Of a DNA stretch of 64,000 bases, positions 40,262 to 48,855 are shown piece after piece. Source of the stretch: Alistipes putredinis DSM 17216 (GTDB lineage: Bacteria > Bacteroidota > Bacteroidia > Bacteroidales > Rikenellaceae). The translations under genes were made by a program, and so were the position numbers. The notes beneath the pieces were generated by a model. The model was not told the DNA's origin, did no database searches, and worked only from the letters and a program-made list of their open reading frames with translations. Location: contig NZ_DS499579.1 in assembly GCF_000154465.1 (NCBI RefSeq), positions 186,001-250,000 of the forward strand, read 5' to 3'. Positions within the stretch are counted from its first letter, which is position 1. Each line of letters opens with the position of its first letter.

Positions 40262-43018
40262 ATGAGCGAACAAAGAGAAGATATGACGGAACGGGACGAT
40301 CTGCCCGGCGAGGTTCTTGCGGCGGCGGATGACGCTGCACGGAGTGTCGGGGCCGAAGAGTCCGCCGCTCCGACGGGCAAATACGGCAAGTTGCTCTCCG
40401 AGGAGGGCGGCGTGCGCAAGCTGACGGGTATGTACCGCAACTGGTTCCTCGATTACGCTTCGTATGTCATCCTGGAGCGAGCCGTTCCGCACGTGCAGGA
40501 CGGACTCAAGCCGGTGCAGCGGCGTATTCTGCACGCCATGAAAGCCGTCGATGACGGTCGTTACAACAAGGTGGCCAATATCGTGGGCCAGACCATGCAG
40601 TATCACCCGCACGGCGACGCTTCGATCAAGGATGCGCTGGTGCAGTTGGGACAGAAGGACCTGCTGATCGACTGTCAGGGCAACTGGGGCAACATCCTCA
40701 CGGGCGACGAAGCAGCTGCGGGCCGTTACATCGAAGCCCGCCTGTCGAAATTCGCCCTCGACGTGGTTTTCAACAAGAAGACGACCGAGTGGATGCGCTC
40801 CTACGACGGCCGTAACGAGGAGCCGGTGACGCTTCCCGTGAAATTCCCGCTGCTGCTGGCGCAGGGTGCCGACGGTATCGCGGTCGGTCTGGCGTCGAAG
40901 ATTCTGCCGCACAACTTCATCGAGCTGATCAATGCGGCGATCGCGCATTTGCAGGGGAGGGATTTCGTGCTGTACCCCGATTTCCCGACGGCCGGCATGA
41001 TCGACGTGAGCCGTTACAACGACGGACTGCGGGGCGGTACGGTCAAGGTGCGTGCCCGCATTTCGAAGATCGACAAGCGGACGCTGGCCATCACCGAGAT
41101 TCCCTACACCACGACCACCGAGTCTATCAAGGATTCGATCGTCAAGGCCAACGAGAAGGGAAAGATCAAGATCCGCAAGGTGGACGACAATACGGCCGAG
41201 AAGGTCGAAATCATCGTGCAGGTCGCGCCCGACGAGTCGTCGGACAAGACCATCGACGCGCTCTACGCTTTTACGGACTGCGAAGTGTCGATCGCCCCGA
41301 ATGCCTGCGTGATCTGCGATGACAAACCCCATTTCCTGGGGGTGAGCGAGATCCTGCGCCGTTCGGCGGAGCATACCCGCGAGCTGCTGAAAATGGAGCT
41401 TGAAATCCGCCTGAACGAACTCAACGAAGCATGGCATGCGGCTTCTCTGGAGCGGATTTTCATCGTTAATAAATTGTATCAGCTCATCGAGGGCTGCAAA
41501 ACCCGCGAGGAGGCTTACGCAGCCGTCGGCAAGGGGCTGGAACCGTTTACCAAGGTGCTGCGCCGTGCGGTCACGACCGAGGACATCCAGCGTCTGACGG
41601 AGCTGAAGTTCATCCGTATTTCGCGTTACGACAGCGACAAGGCCGACAACGAGATCCGGCAGATCGAGGAGGATATCGCCCAGACGCAGCACCATCTGGC
41701 GCATCTGACCGACTATACGATTGCTTATTACGAACGTATCCGCGACAAATACGGCAAGGGCCGCGAGCGGCGTACCGAGTTGCGCGAGTTCGACTCGATC
41801 GAAGCGACGAAGGTCGCTGTCACCAATGCCAAACTGTACGTCGATCGTGTGGAGGGCTTCTTCGGAATCGGCAAGTCGATGAAGGATTCCGAGTTCGTGT
41901 GCGACTGTTCGGACATCGACGACGTGATCGTGTTCACCAAAGACGGCCGCTATGTGATTACGAAGGTGAGCGACAAAGCCTTTTTCGACAAGAATATCTA
42001 TTATATCGGGGTGTTCAAGCGCAACGACGAGCGGACGATCTATAACGTCCTCTACCGCGACGGCAAGAACGGCCCGATCCTGATGAAGCGCTGCGCCATC
42101 AAGGGTATCACGCGCGACAAGGAGTACAACATCACCAAAGGCGATCCGAAGAGTGAAATCCTCTATATGTCTGTCAATCCGAACGGTGAGGCCGAAGTGT
42201 TGAAGATTTACTTCAAGCCGCGTCCGCGTTTGAAGAAGGTGATCGTCGATCTCGATTTCTCGACCGTGGCGATCAAGGGGCGGCAGAGCCAGGGCAACCT
42301 TTTCTCGCGTTACGGCATCCATAAGATCGTCCTCAAGGAGCGGGGTACTTCGACCCTCGGAGGACAGCAGATCTGGTACGACGAAGACGTGCACCGGCTC
42401 AATACGGACGGCCGGGGCGTATTGCTCGGCGAGTTCCAGGGGGATGACAAACTCATTGTCCGCACGGCCAAGAACGTCTATTACACGACGAATTTCGACA
42501 TTACGCAGCACTTTCCCGACGATACGGTTCACGTGTCGAAATATTCGCCCGACACGGTCTATGCGGTGGCCTATTTCGACCGCTCGCAGAATTACTACTA
42601 TCTGAAGCGCTTTACGGCCGAGCAGGGTGAAAAGATGCAGTCGTTCCTGGACGAAGATGCCGATCTGGTGGCCGTGACGTCCTGCCCGGGGGCTGTGCTG
42701 GTGCTGACCTTCCAGGGGGCACAGGCTTCGCGTCCGGCGGAGGAGATCGACGTGGACGGTTTCGTCGGCGTGAAGAGCCACCGGGCCAAGGGCAAGCGCC
42801 TTACGACCTACGACGTGGCGACGCTCGCTTTCGTGGAGCCGGAGCGACCCGAGCGGCCGGAGCCTTCCGGGGAGGATGCTCCGAATGGTTCGGAGGGGGA
42901 TTTCGACCTGCCCGAAACGATGACCGTCGAGGGTACGGACGCCGAGTTCGAAATCGAACGTCCGAAAGGCGACACGGAGGAGGTGATCGTCGATACCGAG
43001 CAGTTGAATTTATTTTAG
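40262..43018 (+). CDS. parC: DNA topoisomerase IV subunit A
   Basis: Cleavage/rejoining subunit of topoisomerase IV. 918 residues. After an acidic leader (about 1-45) comes the winged-helix region with VQDGLKPVQRRILHAMK and YHPHGDASIKDALVQLGQKD; the catalytic Tyr is in AAGRYIEARL. A coiled-coil dimer arm (about 395-480) and a C-terminal pinwheel domain (about 515-850) with repeated blades follow, then an acidic tail. The quinolone-relevant position after GD is Ala (GDAS), a residue often found in Bacteroidota ParC. It follows parE by 72 bp; aroK follows after 10 bp. Confidence 0.94.
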   Translation: MSEQREDMTERDDLPGEVLAAADDAARSVGAEESAAPTGKYGKLLSEEGGVRKLTGMYRNWFLDYASYVILERAVPHVQDGLKPVQRRILHAMKAVDDGRYNKVANIVGQTMQYHPHGDASIKDALVQLGQKDLLIDCQGNWGNILTGDEAAAGRYIEARLSKFALDVVFNKKTTEWMRSYDGRNEEPVTLPVKFPLLLAQGADGIAVGLASKILPHNFIELINAAIAHLQGRDFVLYPDFPTAGMIDVSRYNDGLRGGTVKVRARISKIDKRTLAITEIPYTTTTESIKDSIVKANEKGKIKIRKVDDNTAEKVEIIVQVAPDESSDKTIDALYAFTDCEVSIAPNACVICDDKPHFLGVSEILRRSAEHTRELLKMELEIRLNELNEAWHAASLERIFIVNKLYQLIEGCKTREEAYAAVGKGLEPFTKVLRRAVTTEDIQRLTELKFIRISRYDSDKADNEIRQIEEDIAQTQHHLAHLTDYTIAYYERIRDKYGKGRERRTELREFDSIEATKVAVTNAKLYVDRVEGFFGIGKSMKDSEFVCDCSDIDDVIVFTKDGRYVITKVSDKAFFDKNIYYIGVFKRNDERTIYNVLYRDGKNGPILMKRCAIKGITRDKEYNITKGDPKSEILYMSVNPNGEAEVLKIYFKPRPRLKKVIVDLDFSTVAIKGRQSQGNLFSRYGIHKIVLKERGTSTLGGQQIWYDEDVHRLNTDGRGVLLGEFQGDDKLIVRTAKNVYYTTNFDITQHFPDDTVHVSKYSPDTVYAVAYFDRSQNYYYLKRFTAEQGEKMQSFLDEDADLVAVTSCPGAVLVLTFQGAQASRPAEEIDVDGFVGVKSHRAKGKRLTTYDVATLAFVEPERPERPEPSGEDAPNGSEGDFDLPETMTVEGTDAEFEIERPKGDTEEVIVDTEQLNLF

Positions 43019-43028
43019 GAGTTAGGAT

Positions 43029-43556
43029 ATGATCGTTTTTCTGGTCGGATACATGGGGTGCGGAAAAACCACCATCGGCCGTCGGCTCGCCCGGCGGTTG
43101 GGTTACGACTTCGCCGATACCGACGACCGGATCGAGAAACAGGAGGGTGCCGACGTGTGCGACATCTTCCATTATGCCGGTGAGGAGTATTTCCGCAAGG
43201 CGGAGCGCGGGATGCTCGAACAGCTGATCGCTTCGGGCGACGACCTGGTGGTTTCCACGGGCGGCGGGCTTCCCGTCTGGGCGGACAACATGGTCCGTAT
43301 GAACGGAGCCGGTCTGACGGTCTATATCCGCCGTTCGGCAGAGCAGATCGCAGCGCGTTTGAGTCCTCACGGACGTTGGAAGCGCCCCAAGTTGAGGGGA
43401 CTCGACGACCGGGAGCTGGTCGAATTCATGTCGCGCAACATGGCCGAGCGGGAGCCGTTTTACGGCCAGGCTGCGCTGACGATCGACGGCGGCGCGATGA
43501 GCGACGACGAAATCCTCGAATTTATCACTGAAAAACTGAAGGAACGAAATGGATAA
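43029..43556 (+). CDS. aroK: Shikimate kinase
   Basis: Phosphorylates shikimate at the 3-hydroxyl in the aromatic amino-acid pathway. 175 residues, normal. Walker A GYMGCGKTT (about 7-15), the DTDDRIEKQEG shikimate site (Asp 32-34), FRKAERGMLEQL with the conserved Arg/Glu, GGGLPVW motif, and RPKLRG adenine lid. It is tucked between parC and murI, whose start overlaps its stop by 8 bp. Confidence 0.95.
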   Translation: MIVFLVGYMGCGKTTIGRRLARRLGYDFADTDDRIEKQEGADVCDIFHYAGEEYFRKAERGMLEQLIASGDDLVVSTGGGLPVWADNMVRMNGAGLTVYIRRSAEQIAARLSPHGRWKRPKLRGLDDRELVEFMSRNMAEREPFYGQAALTIDGGAMSDDEILEFITEKLKERNG

Positions 43557-44316
43557 CCGGCCTGTCGGCGTATATGATTCGGGGTTGGGCGGCCTGACGG
43601 TCTGGCGCGAAATCCGCCGCCAGTTGCCGGAGGAGTCGCTCGTCTATCTGGGCGACGGTAAGAATTGTCCCTATGGTGCGCGTCCGGCCGATGAGATCTG
43701 CCGTCTGGCGGACGAGGCGGTCGGACGGCTGGTCGGTGCCGGTTGCAAAATGGTCGTCGTCGCCTGCAATACGGCTACGGCTGCGGCCATCGATTTTCTG
43801 CGCCGCAAATACCGGCAGATGCCTATCGTGGGGATGGAACCCGCCGTGAAGCCCGCCTGCCTGAATACCCGCAGCGGGGTGGTAGGTGTGCTGGCTACGG
43901 CCCGGAGTCTGGACGGCGATCTGTTCCGCCGCACGGCGGCCCGTTACGGGGAGAATATCCGGGTGCTGACCGCCGTAGGCGAAGGGTTCGTCGAACTGGT
44001 CGAGGAAGACCGCGAACAGTCGCCCGAAGCCGTTGAGACTGTGCGCCGCGTGCTGGAGCCGATGATCCGCGAGGGTGCCGACCAGATCGTGCTGGGTTGT
44101 ACGCACTATCCGTTCCTGCTCCCGGTTTTCCGGCAGGTGATCGGTGAACGCGGGGTTGCCGTGGTCGATCCTTCGCCTGCCGTAGGACGCAGGGTGGGGC
44201 AGTTGCTCGACCAGTATGACCTGCGGGCCGAAAAAGGCGCCACCGCGAATTACGGATTTCTTACCTTTGCGGATGAAGCGTACCGGTCGCGGCTGGAATG
44301 CAAGGCTTTCGGTTAG
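43549..44316 (+). CDS. murI: Glutamate racemase
   Basis: Makes D-glutamate for peptidoglycan. 255 residues with both catalytic cysteine loops: VVVACNTATAAAI (Cys about 69) and VLGCTHYPFL (Cys about 184), plus the entry motif VYDSGLGGLTVWREI and YLGDGKNCPYGAR. It overlaps aroK by 8 bp. The stop at 44316 is followed by 119 bp and the ftsK promoter. Confidence 0.96.
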   Translation: MDNRPVGVYDSGLGGLTVWREIRRQLPEESLVYLGDGKNCPYGARPADEICRLADEAVGRLVGAGCKMVVVACNTATAAAIDFLRRKYRQMPIVGMEPAVKPACLNTRSGVVGVLATARSLDGDLFRRTAARYGENIRVLTAVGEGFVELVEEDREQSPEAVETVRRVLEPMIREGADQIVLGCTHYPFLLPVFRQVIGERGVAVVDPSPAVGRRVGQLLDQYDLRAEKGATANYGFLTFADEAYRSRLECKAFG

Positions 44317-44351
44317 CGGCTCCGCACCGGCTGCGGTCCGAAAACGGAATC

Positions 44352-44361
44352 GGGGGGGGGG
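44352..44361 (+). repeat. G10 homopolymer between murI and ftsK
   Basis: Ten consecutive G, 26 bp upstream of the -33 TTTG of the ftsK promoter. One of three 9-10-base G/C runs in this window, all intergenic. Confidence 0.8.
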
Positions 44362-44386
44362 CGGCCCTTTCGAAACCGATCCTGCA

Positions 44387-44418
44387 TTTGAACTTTCCGA
44401 AAAAAATCCCTACCTTCG
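44387..44418 (+). promoter_or_regulatory. Promoter of ftsK
   Basis: TTTG (44387-44390), 20 nt, TACCTTCG (44411-44418), one mismatch to TAnnTTTG. ATG at 44436. Confidence 0.55.
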
Positions 44419-44435
44419 CTCGATAAATATACGAT

Positions 44436-47150
44436 ATGGCTACCAAGAAAAACAGTTCGGCAAAAAGCCCGCAGGCTACCTCCCGTTCCAACCGTGACAG
44501 CATGCGTTGGATACTGGGCTTGCTGCTGCTTTTCGCGGGGCTTTTCCTGACGGCTTCGGTGCTGTTTTACTATTTCGACTGGCGGGCCGACATGAGCCTT
44601 GTGTCCGGTGTCGAACAGGAGGATCCCCGCCTGGCAGACCTGTCGGATGCGATCGAGAATCCCTGCGGTTACGCCGGGGCTTGGTTGGCCGAGCGTCTGG
44701 TGGGGCGTTCGTTCGGCCTGTTCGGTATCATTTTGCCCCTGATCGTCACGATGGTCGGAGTGCGGATCATCCGCCAGCGTCCGCTGCTTTTCAACCATTC
44801 GGTGCTCGGAGCTTTGTTGATTCTGATTCTGGGTTCCCTTACGTTGGGCTTCGCCTTCGGCGAGAAGTGGGCCGTTTTCGGCAGCGGGTGGGGCGGTGCC
44901 TTCGGGGTCGAGGTCGCCCGGAGGCTGACGAGCGTGATCGGCGTGCTGGGAAATATCATCCTGTTGCTGGGCGCCTGGATTCTGACGGGCGTGTTCATCA
45001 ACCGCAACTTCATCAATACGGTCAATACGGCAGGCAATGCAATGGTGGACAAGGGCGGCAAGATCGTCGATCTGGTCAAACAGTCGGTCGTGAATGTCGC
45101 CGACCATCGTTCGAAATCCGGGGAGGAGAAGACCGATCCCGAGCCTGAACCCGATTCTAAACCCGAATCCGAACGGCCCCAGCCCGAACCCGTGCCTGCT
45201 CCCGTCGATGCGTCGGCCCGCACTTCCGCTGCGGATGGAGCGGCCGAGGTGACGATTCAGCGGCCTGCGCCGGTTGCGGCTCCCGTTCCCGATGAGCCGG
45301 ACGAGAGTCCCTTCCTCGAAATTCCCCTTACGGAAGAGGTTCCTGCAACGGTTGCCGAGCCGGCTCCGTCCCGTTCTGCCGGACCCCGTATCGTGGGGGG
45401 CGACGATGTATTTACCGAGGTCGATCTTTCGGGAGGCGAAGCCGACGCTGCCTTTACCGCACCCCGGGAACCCGAGCAACCGCAGTATGCGTCGGAGCCC
45501 GCGCCGGTCGTGGACGGAATTACGGAATATACGCTTACGGCGGAGCCGGAAATTCCGGCCGAAGGCGTCGTGGTGACCGTTGAAGCACGCGAGGCCAAGG
45601 TCGTGGACGAGAAAAGCATCGAGAGCAGTCTCTACGACCCGTTGAAGGATCTGAACAACTACCAGCGTCCGCCCGTGACGCTGCTCGAGGATTATACGTC
45701 CGATTCGCAGGTGAGCGACGAGGAGATTTACGAGAACAAGTCCAAGATCGAACAGACGCTCAAGGATTTCGGGATTCCGATCCAGCGGATCAAAGCTACG
45801 GTGGGACCTACGGTGACGCTCTATGAGATCGTGCAGGCCCAGGGCGTCAAGATCTCCAAGATACAGGGATTGGAGAACGATATCGCCCAGAGCCTCAAGG
45901 CGCTCGGTATCCGCATCATCGCTCCGATTCCGGGCAAGGGTACCATCGGTATTGAGGTGCCGAACCGCGACAAGCAGGTCGTGTCGATGTATTCGGCCGT
46001 GCGTTCGCTGCGGTTCCAGGAGTCGAAGGCCGAACTTCCGGTGGTGATCGGTCGCACGATCCAGAACGAGAACTATGTCTTCGACCTGGCGAAGATGCCT
46101 CACCTGCTCGTGGCCGGTGCTACGGGGCAGGGTAAGTCGGTCGGTTTGAATGCCATCATCACCTCGCTGCTTTACAAGAAACACCCCTCGCAGCTCAAGT
46201 TCGTGATGATCGATCCCAAGATGGTCGAGTTCTCGCTCTATTCCAAGATCGAGAAGCACTTCCTGGCCAAGATGGAGTCCGAGGACGAAGCGATCGTCAC
46301 CGACCCCCGCAAGGCGGTCTATACGCTCAACTCCCTCTGTACGGAGATGGACAACCGGCTGGAACTTTGCAAGATGGCGGGAGCCCGCAACATCGCCGAA
46401 TACAACGATAAATTCACGGCGCGGCGGCTCAATCCCGAAAAGGGACACCGCTACCTGCCCTATATCGTAGTTGTGGTCGATGAGTTCGCCGACCTGATTA
46501 TGACGGCCCGCGAGGTCGAAGGTCCCGTGATGCGTCTGGCGCAGAAAGCCCGTGCCATCGGTATTCACCTGATTATCGCCACGCAGCGCCCCGACGTGAA
46601 GGTCATCACGGGCGGTATCAAGGCCAATTTCCCGGCCCGTATCGCCTTCCGCGTGATGCAGATGATCGACTCGCGCACGATCATCGATCAGCCGGGCGCC
46701 AACCAGCTTATCGGCCGGGGCGACATGCTCTTCTCGAAGGACGGGGAGCTGATCCGTATCCAGTGTGCGCTGGTCGAAACCCGCGAAGTGGAGCGGATCG
46801 TGGATTTCATCGGCCGCCAACAGGGATATTCCGAAGCCTACCGGCTGCCCGATTACGTGCCGGAATCGAGTGGCGGAGAATCCTCGTCGCTGGGCAGCGA
46901 GAGCGGGGCTCCGGTGCGCTACGACACGCTGTTCGCCGACATTGCCCGTGCAGCCGTGTCGCAGGGACAGATTTCGACCTCTTCGATTCAGCGCAATTAC
47001 GAGGTGGGCTTCAACCGTGCCGGTCGGATCATGATGCAGCTCGAGCGGGCCGGCATCGTCGGCCGTCAGGAGGGAGCCAAGCCGCGCGATATTCTCTTCC
47101 ACGACCTGCCTTCGCTGGAGGCCCGCCTGCAGGAGTTGGGAGTATTTTGA
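44436..47150 (+). CDS. ftsK: DNA translocase FtsK
   Basis: Septal DNA pump that clears the dif region and activates XerCD. 904 residues. N-terminal four-span membrane domain (about 15-190), a long Pro/Glu/Ala-rich linker (about 205-385), then the motor: Walker A VAGATGQGKSVGLNAI (about 562-577), Walker B VVVVDEFADLIM, HLIIATQRPDVKVITG, and the C-terminal gamma winged helix that reads KOPS (about 825-895, DTLFADIARAAVSQGQIS; GRIMMQLERAGIVG). Shorter than E. coli FtsK, mostly in the linker. Followed, after an SMR gene, by lolA, the common ftsK/lolA pairing. Confidence 0.96.
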   Translation: MATKKNSSAKSPQATSRSNRDSMRWILGLLLLFAGLFLTASVLFYYFDWRADMSLVSGVEQEDPRLADLSDAIENPCGYAGAWLAERLVGRSFGLFGIILPLIVTMVGVRIIRQRPLLFNHSVLGALLILILGSLTLGFAFGEKWAVFGSGWGGAFGVEVARRLTSVIGVLGNIILLLGAWILTGVFINRNFINTVNTAGNAMVDKGGKIVDLVKQSVVNVADHRSKSGEEKTDPEPEPDSKPESERPQPEPVPAPVDASARTSAADGAAEVTIQRPAPVAAPVPDEPDESPFLEIPLTEEVPATVAEPAPSRSAGPRIVGGDDVFTEVDLSGGEADAAFTAPREPEQPQYASEPAPVVDGITEYTLTAEPEIPAEGVVVTVEAREAKVVDEKSIESSLYDPLKDLNNYQRPPVTLLEDYTSDSQVSDEEIYENKSKIEQTLKDFGIPIQRIKATVGPTVTLYEIVQAQGVKISKIQGLENDIAQSLKALGIRIIAPIPGKGTIGIEVPNRDKQVVSMYSAVRSLRFQESKAELPVVIGRTIQNENYVFDLAKMPHLLVAGATGQGKSVGLNAIITSLLYKKHPSQLKFVMIDPKMVEFSLYSKIEKHFLAKMESEDEAIVTDPRKAVYTLNSLCTEMDNRLELCKMAGARNIAEYNDKFTARRLNPEKGHRYLPYIVVVVDEFADLIMTAREVEGPVMRLAQKARAIGIHLIIATQRPDVKVITGGIKANFPARIAFRVMQMIDSRTIIDQPGANQLIGRGDMLFSKDGELIRIQCALVETREVERIVDFIGRQQGYSEAYRLPDYVPESSGGESSSLGSESGAPVRYDTLFADIARAAVSQGQISTSSIQRNYEVGFNRAGRIMMQLERAGIVGRQEGAKPRDILFHDLPSLEARLQELGVF

Positions 47151-47287
47151 TGCGATGATCGCTCCGGACGAGGCTTGAATGTGTTTGGGTATTATGAAAT
47201 AGGGATTGCCGTTGTCTTGTCGTACGAAAGCGGGGTGCGGAACACTCTTCGGATTGGTAATTCGGAATAAAAACGAGGGAGAAAACG

Positions 47288-47614
47288 ATGAATTGGATCG
47301 TATTGTTTATCGCGGGAGTTTTCGAGGTGGCCATGACTTTCTGTTTAGGGAAGACCAAGGGGGCCCAGGGTACGGAGCTTTATCTTTGGATCGGAGGGTT
47401 CGTCCTGGCGACAGTGTTGAGTATGGGTTTGCTGGCCAAAGCCGTGCAGACGCTCCCGATCGGTACCGCGTACGCTATTTGGACCGGCGTGGGAGCTCTC
47501 GGTACGGTGTTGCTGGGGATTTTCGTCTTCGGCGAATCGGCGGGTTTCGCCCGGATTTTTTTTATCGTTACCTTGTTCGGTTCTATCGTCGGACTAAAAT
47601 TGGTTTCGCATTGA
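47288..47614 (+). CDS. SMR-family transporter (SugE/Gdx-like)
   Basis: 108-residue, four-span small multidrug resistance protein. Glu at about 13 in AGVFEVAMTF is the coupled carboxylate; LSMGLLAKAVQTLPIGTAYA and IWTGVGALGTVLLGIFVFGE match SugE/Gdx-type members (guanidinium exporters) more than EmrE, but the AWTGIGT-type specificity residues were not checked by alignment. Start ATG 47288. No guanidine riboswitch was recognised upstream. It sits between ftsK and lolA, which are usually adjacent. Confidence 0.85.
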   Translation: MNWIVLFIAGVFEVAMTFCLGKTKGAQGTELYLWIGGFVLATVLSMGLLAKAVQTLPIGTAYAIWTGVGALGTVLLGIFVFGESAGFARIFFIVTLFGSIVGLKLVSH

Positions 47615-47705
47615 ATATATTGAATAAGGATGGTCGAAACATTCGTGATGTCGATTGTCGTTTTTCGGATTTTTGAATTCGACCGTTGTCGGAGCGGTTT
47701 CGGAG

Positions 47706-47713
47706 TACATTTG
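47706..47713 (+). promoter_or_regulatory. -7 element upstream of lolA
   Basis: TACATTTG matches TAnnTTTG, 84 bp before the ATG at 47797. A TTG lies about 17 nt upstream; the -33 box is weak. Confidence 0.4.
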
Positions 47714-47796
47714 CAGATTCGGCCGATGTATTCGGGCGAAAATCGACGGAATGACGACGGTTCGGTCTATCGGAGTATAATCGGAAAAAATATCTT

Positions 47797-48396
47797 ATGA
47801 AACGATCTGTTTTGTTGTTGGCGGCACTGTTTGCCGTGTTCTCTGTCCAGGCCGATAACCGGCCGCAGGCCGTGTTGAAGCAACTGACCGCTGCGCTCGG
47901 AGCGCTGGAGGGGTACAGCGTAGTCTTCGAGGTGCATACCGACGGGGATGTCGTGCCGGGCTATTATGAGGTGAGCGGCGACAACTACTATATGCATGTC
48001 AATGGGCAGGAGGTTTACGGCGATGCGGAGTTCCGTTACGAAATCGACCCCGATCGTAAAGAGGTGGTTATCGACCGTGTGGATCTCACGTCCCATAATC
48101 TGCTCAATAATCCCACCCGGGCGTTCGATTTCATCGACGGCGAATATGCCGCCTCGCTTTTGAGCGAGAAGGGAAGCACGGCCGTAATCCGGCTTACTCC
48201 GCTGCGTATCCAGTCGGCCGTCGGGCAGATCGACGTCGAAGTGGACACGGCCCGTTCGCTGCCGACGGCAGTGATCTACGAAATCGACGGCGACCGGGTT
48301 CGGATCGACATCCGTTCCGTCACCGTTCACGAGGCGTCGCCCCGCACTTTCGATGCGGAGAATTACGCCGGGTACGAGTGGATCGATTTCCGGTAG
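47797..48396 (+). CDS. lolA: LolA-like outer-membrane lipoprotein carrier
   Basis: Periplasmic carrier that ferries lipoproteins from LolCDE to the outer membrane. 199 residues with a signal peptide (about 1-19, ends SVQA). The body is an open beta-barrel-like series of strands: GYSVVFEVHTDGDVVPGYYE, DNYYMHVNGQEVYGDAEF, IRLTPL and VEVDTARSLPTAVIYEIDGD. Sequence similarity to E. coli LolA is low; the call rests on the fold pattern, size and position after ftsK. Followed by a terminator at 48468-48499. Confidence 0.75.
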   Translation: MKRSVLLLAALFAVFSVQADNRPQAVLKQLTAALGALEGYSVVFEVHTDGDVVPGYYEVSGDNYYMHVNGQEVYGDAEFRYEIDPDRKEVVIDRVDLTSHNLLNNPTRAFDFIDGEYAASLLSEKGSTAVIRLTPLRIQSAVGQIDVEVDTARSLPTAVIYEIDGDRVRIDIRSVTVHEASPRTFDAENYAGYEWIDFR

Positions 48397-48467
48397 TGTA
48401 TTTTTCCCGATCGTGCTGGCGGTCGTAAATAGGGCGTGATGTATAAAATTTGTCCGAACGGCTTTGA

Positions 48468-48499
48468 AATTCCCCGACACTTTGCCGGGGGATTTTTTT
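48468..48499 (+). terminator. Intrinsic terminator of lolA
   Basis: AATTCCCCG (48468-48476) pairs with CGGGGGATT with one wobble, followed by a run of T (48492-48498). Confidence 0.7.
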
Positions 48500-48609
48500 G
48501 ATGTTGTCAAAACGGCTGAAAAGGGCTGAAAATGGTGTGTGCGGTGAAAAAACTTGCGGAAACGGGTGATTTTATTGGGTCCAAAGTTGCTTATTCGACG
48601 AATAAATGC

Positions 48610-48617
48610 TATTTTTG
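48610..48617 (+). promoter_or_regulatory. -7 element of gyrA
   Basis: TATTTTTG matches TAnnTTTG; GTTG lies 20 nt upstream. It predicts a leader of about 230 nt before the ATG at 48856. Confidence 0.5.
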
Positions 48618-48640
48618 TGTGTTTATAGAATGTATTTTCG

Positions 48641-48790
48641 GATGTTTTCGATAAGCGGGAACCGACGAATAGACTCGTCGGACCGAGCGAAGAGAACAAA
48701 GAACGTAAGTCCGCTGTTTTCGATCGGGCGAAGAAGTAGTCCGAATGTAGAAAATAAGGGGTAAAGTTCGATGTTTTCGACCGGCGAAGG
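48641..48790 (+). repeat. Three copies of a TGTTTTCGA motif in the gyrA leader
   Basis: Copies start near 48641 (GATGTTTTCGATAAGCGGG), 48713 (GCTGTTTTCGATCGGGCGAA) and 48770 (GATGTTTTCGACCGGCGAAG). They are spaced 72 and 57 bp apart in the same orientation. Confidence 0.5.
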
Positions 48791-48855
48791 GCGGCGCGGG
48801 ATGCGTTCGGGCCATGCCGGGCAGAGAAAACGAAGAGAGAAACTCAAAGAATAAC

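Larger units (their letters stand above)
48397..48855. other. Long gyrA leader and lolA 3' region
   Basis: About 460 bp: the lolA terminator (48468-48499), the gyrA -7 element (48610-48617), then about 230 nt of leader with a hairpin CCGACGA/TCGTCGG (48662-48681) and three copies of a TGTTTTCGAYCGGCGAAG-like motif. Confidence 0.5.

Noticed and set aside
37592..42781. 1729-codon minus-strand open frame
   Set aside because: It lies opposite plsC, parE and parC, which have clear family motifs. It is an antisense artefact of GC-rich codon use.
44313..47102. 929-codon minus-strand open frame opposite ftsK
   Set aside because: Antisense shadow of ftsK; no signal, family motif or codon pattern of its own.
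47151..47287. Possible guanidine riboswitch before the SMR gene
   Set aside because: ACGA occurs three times, but the paired hairpins of the mini-ykkC type and the ykkC core are not formed by the surrounding bases.
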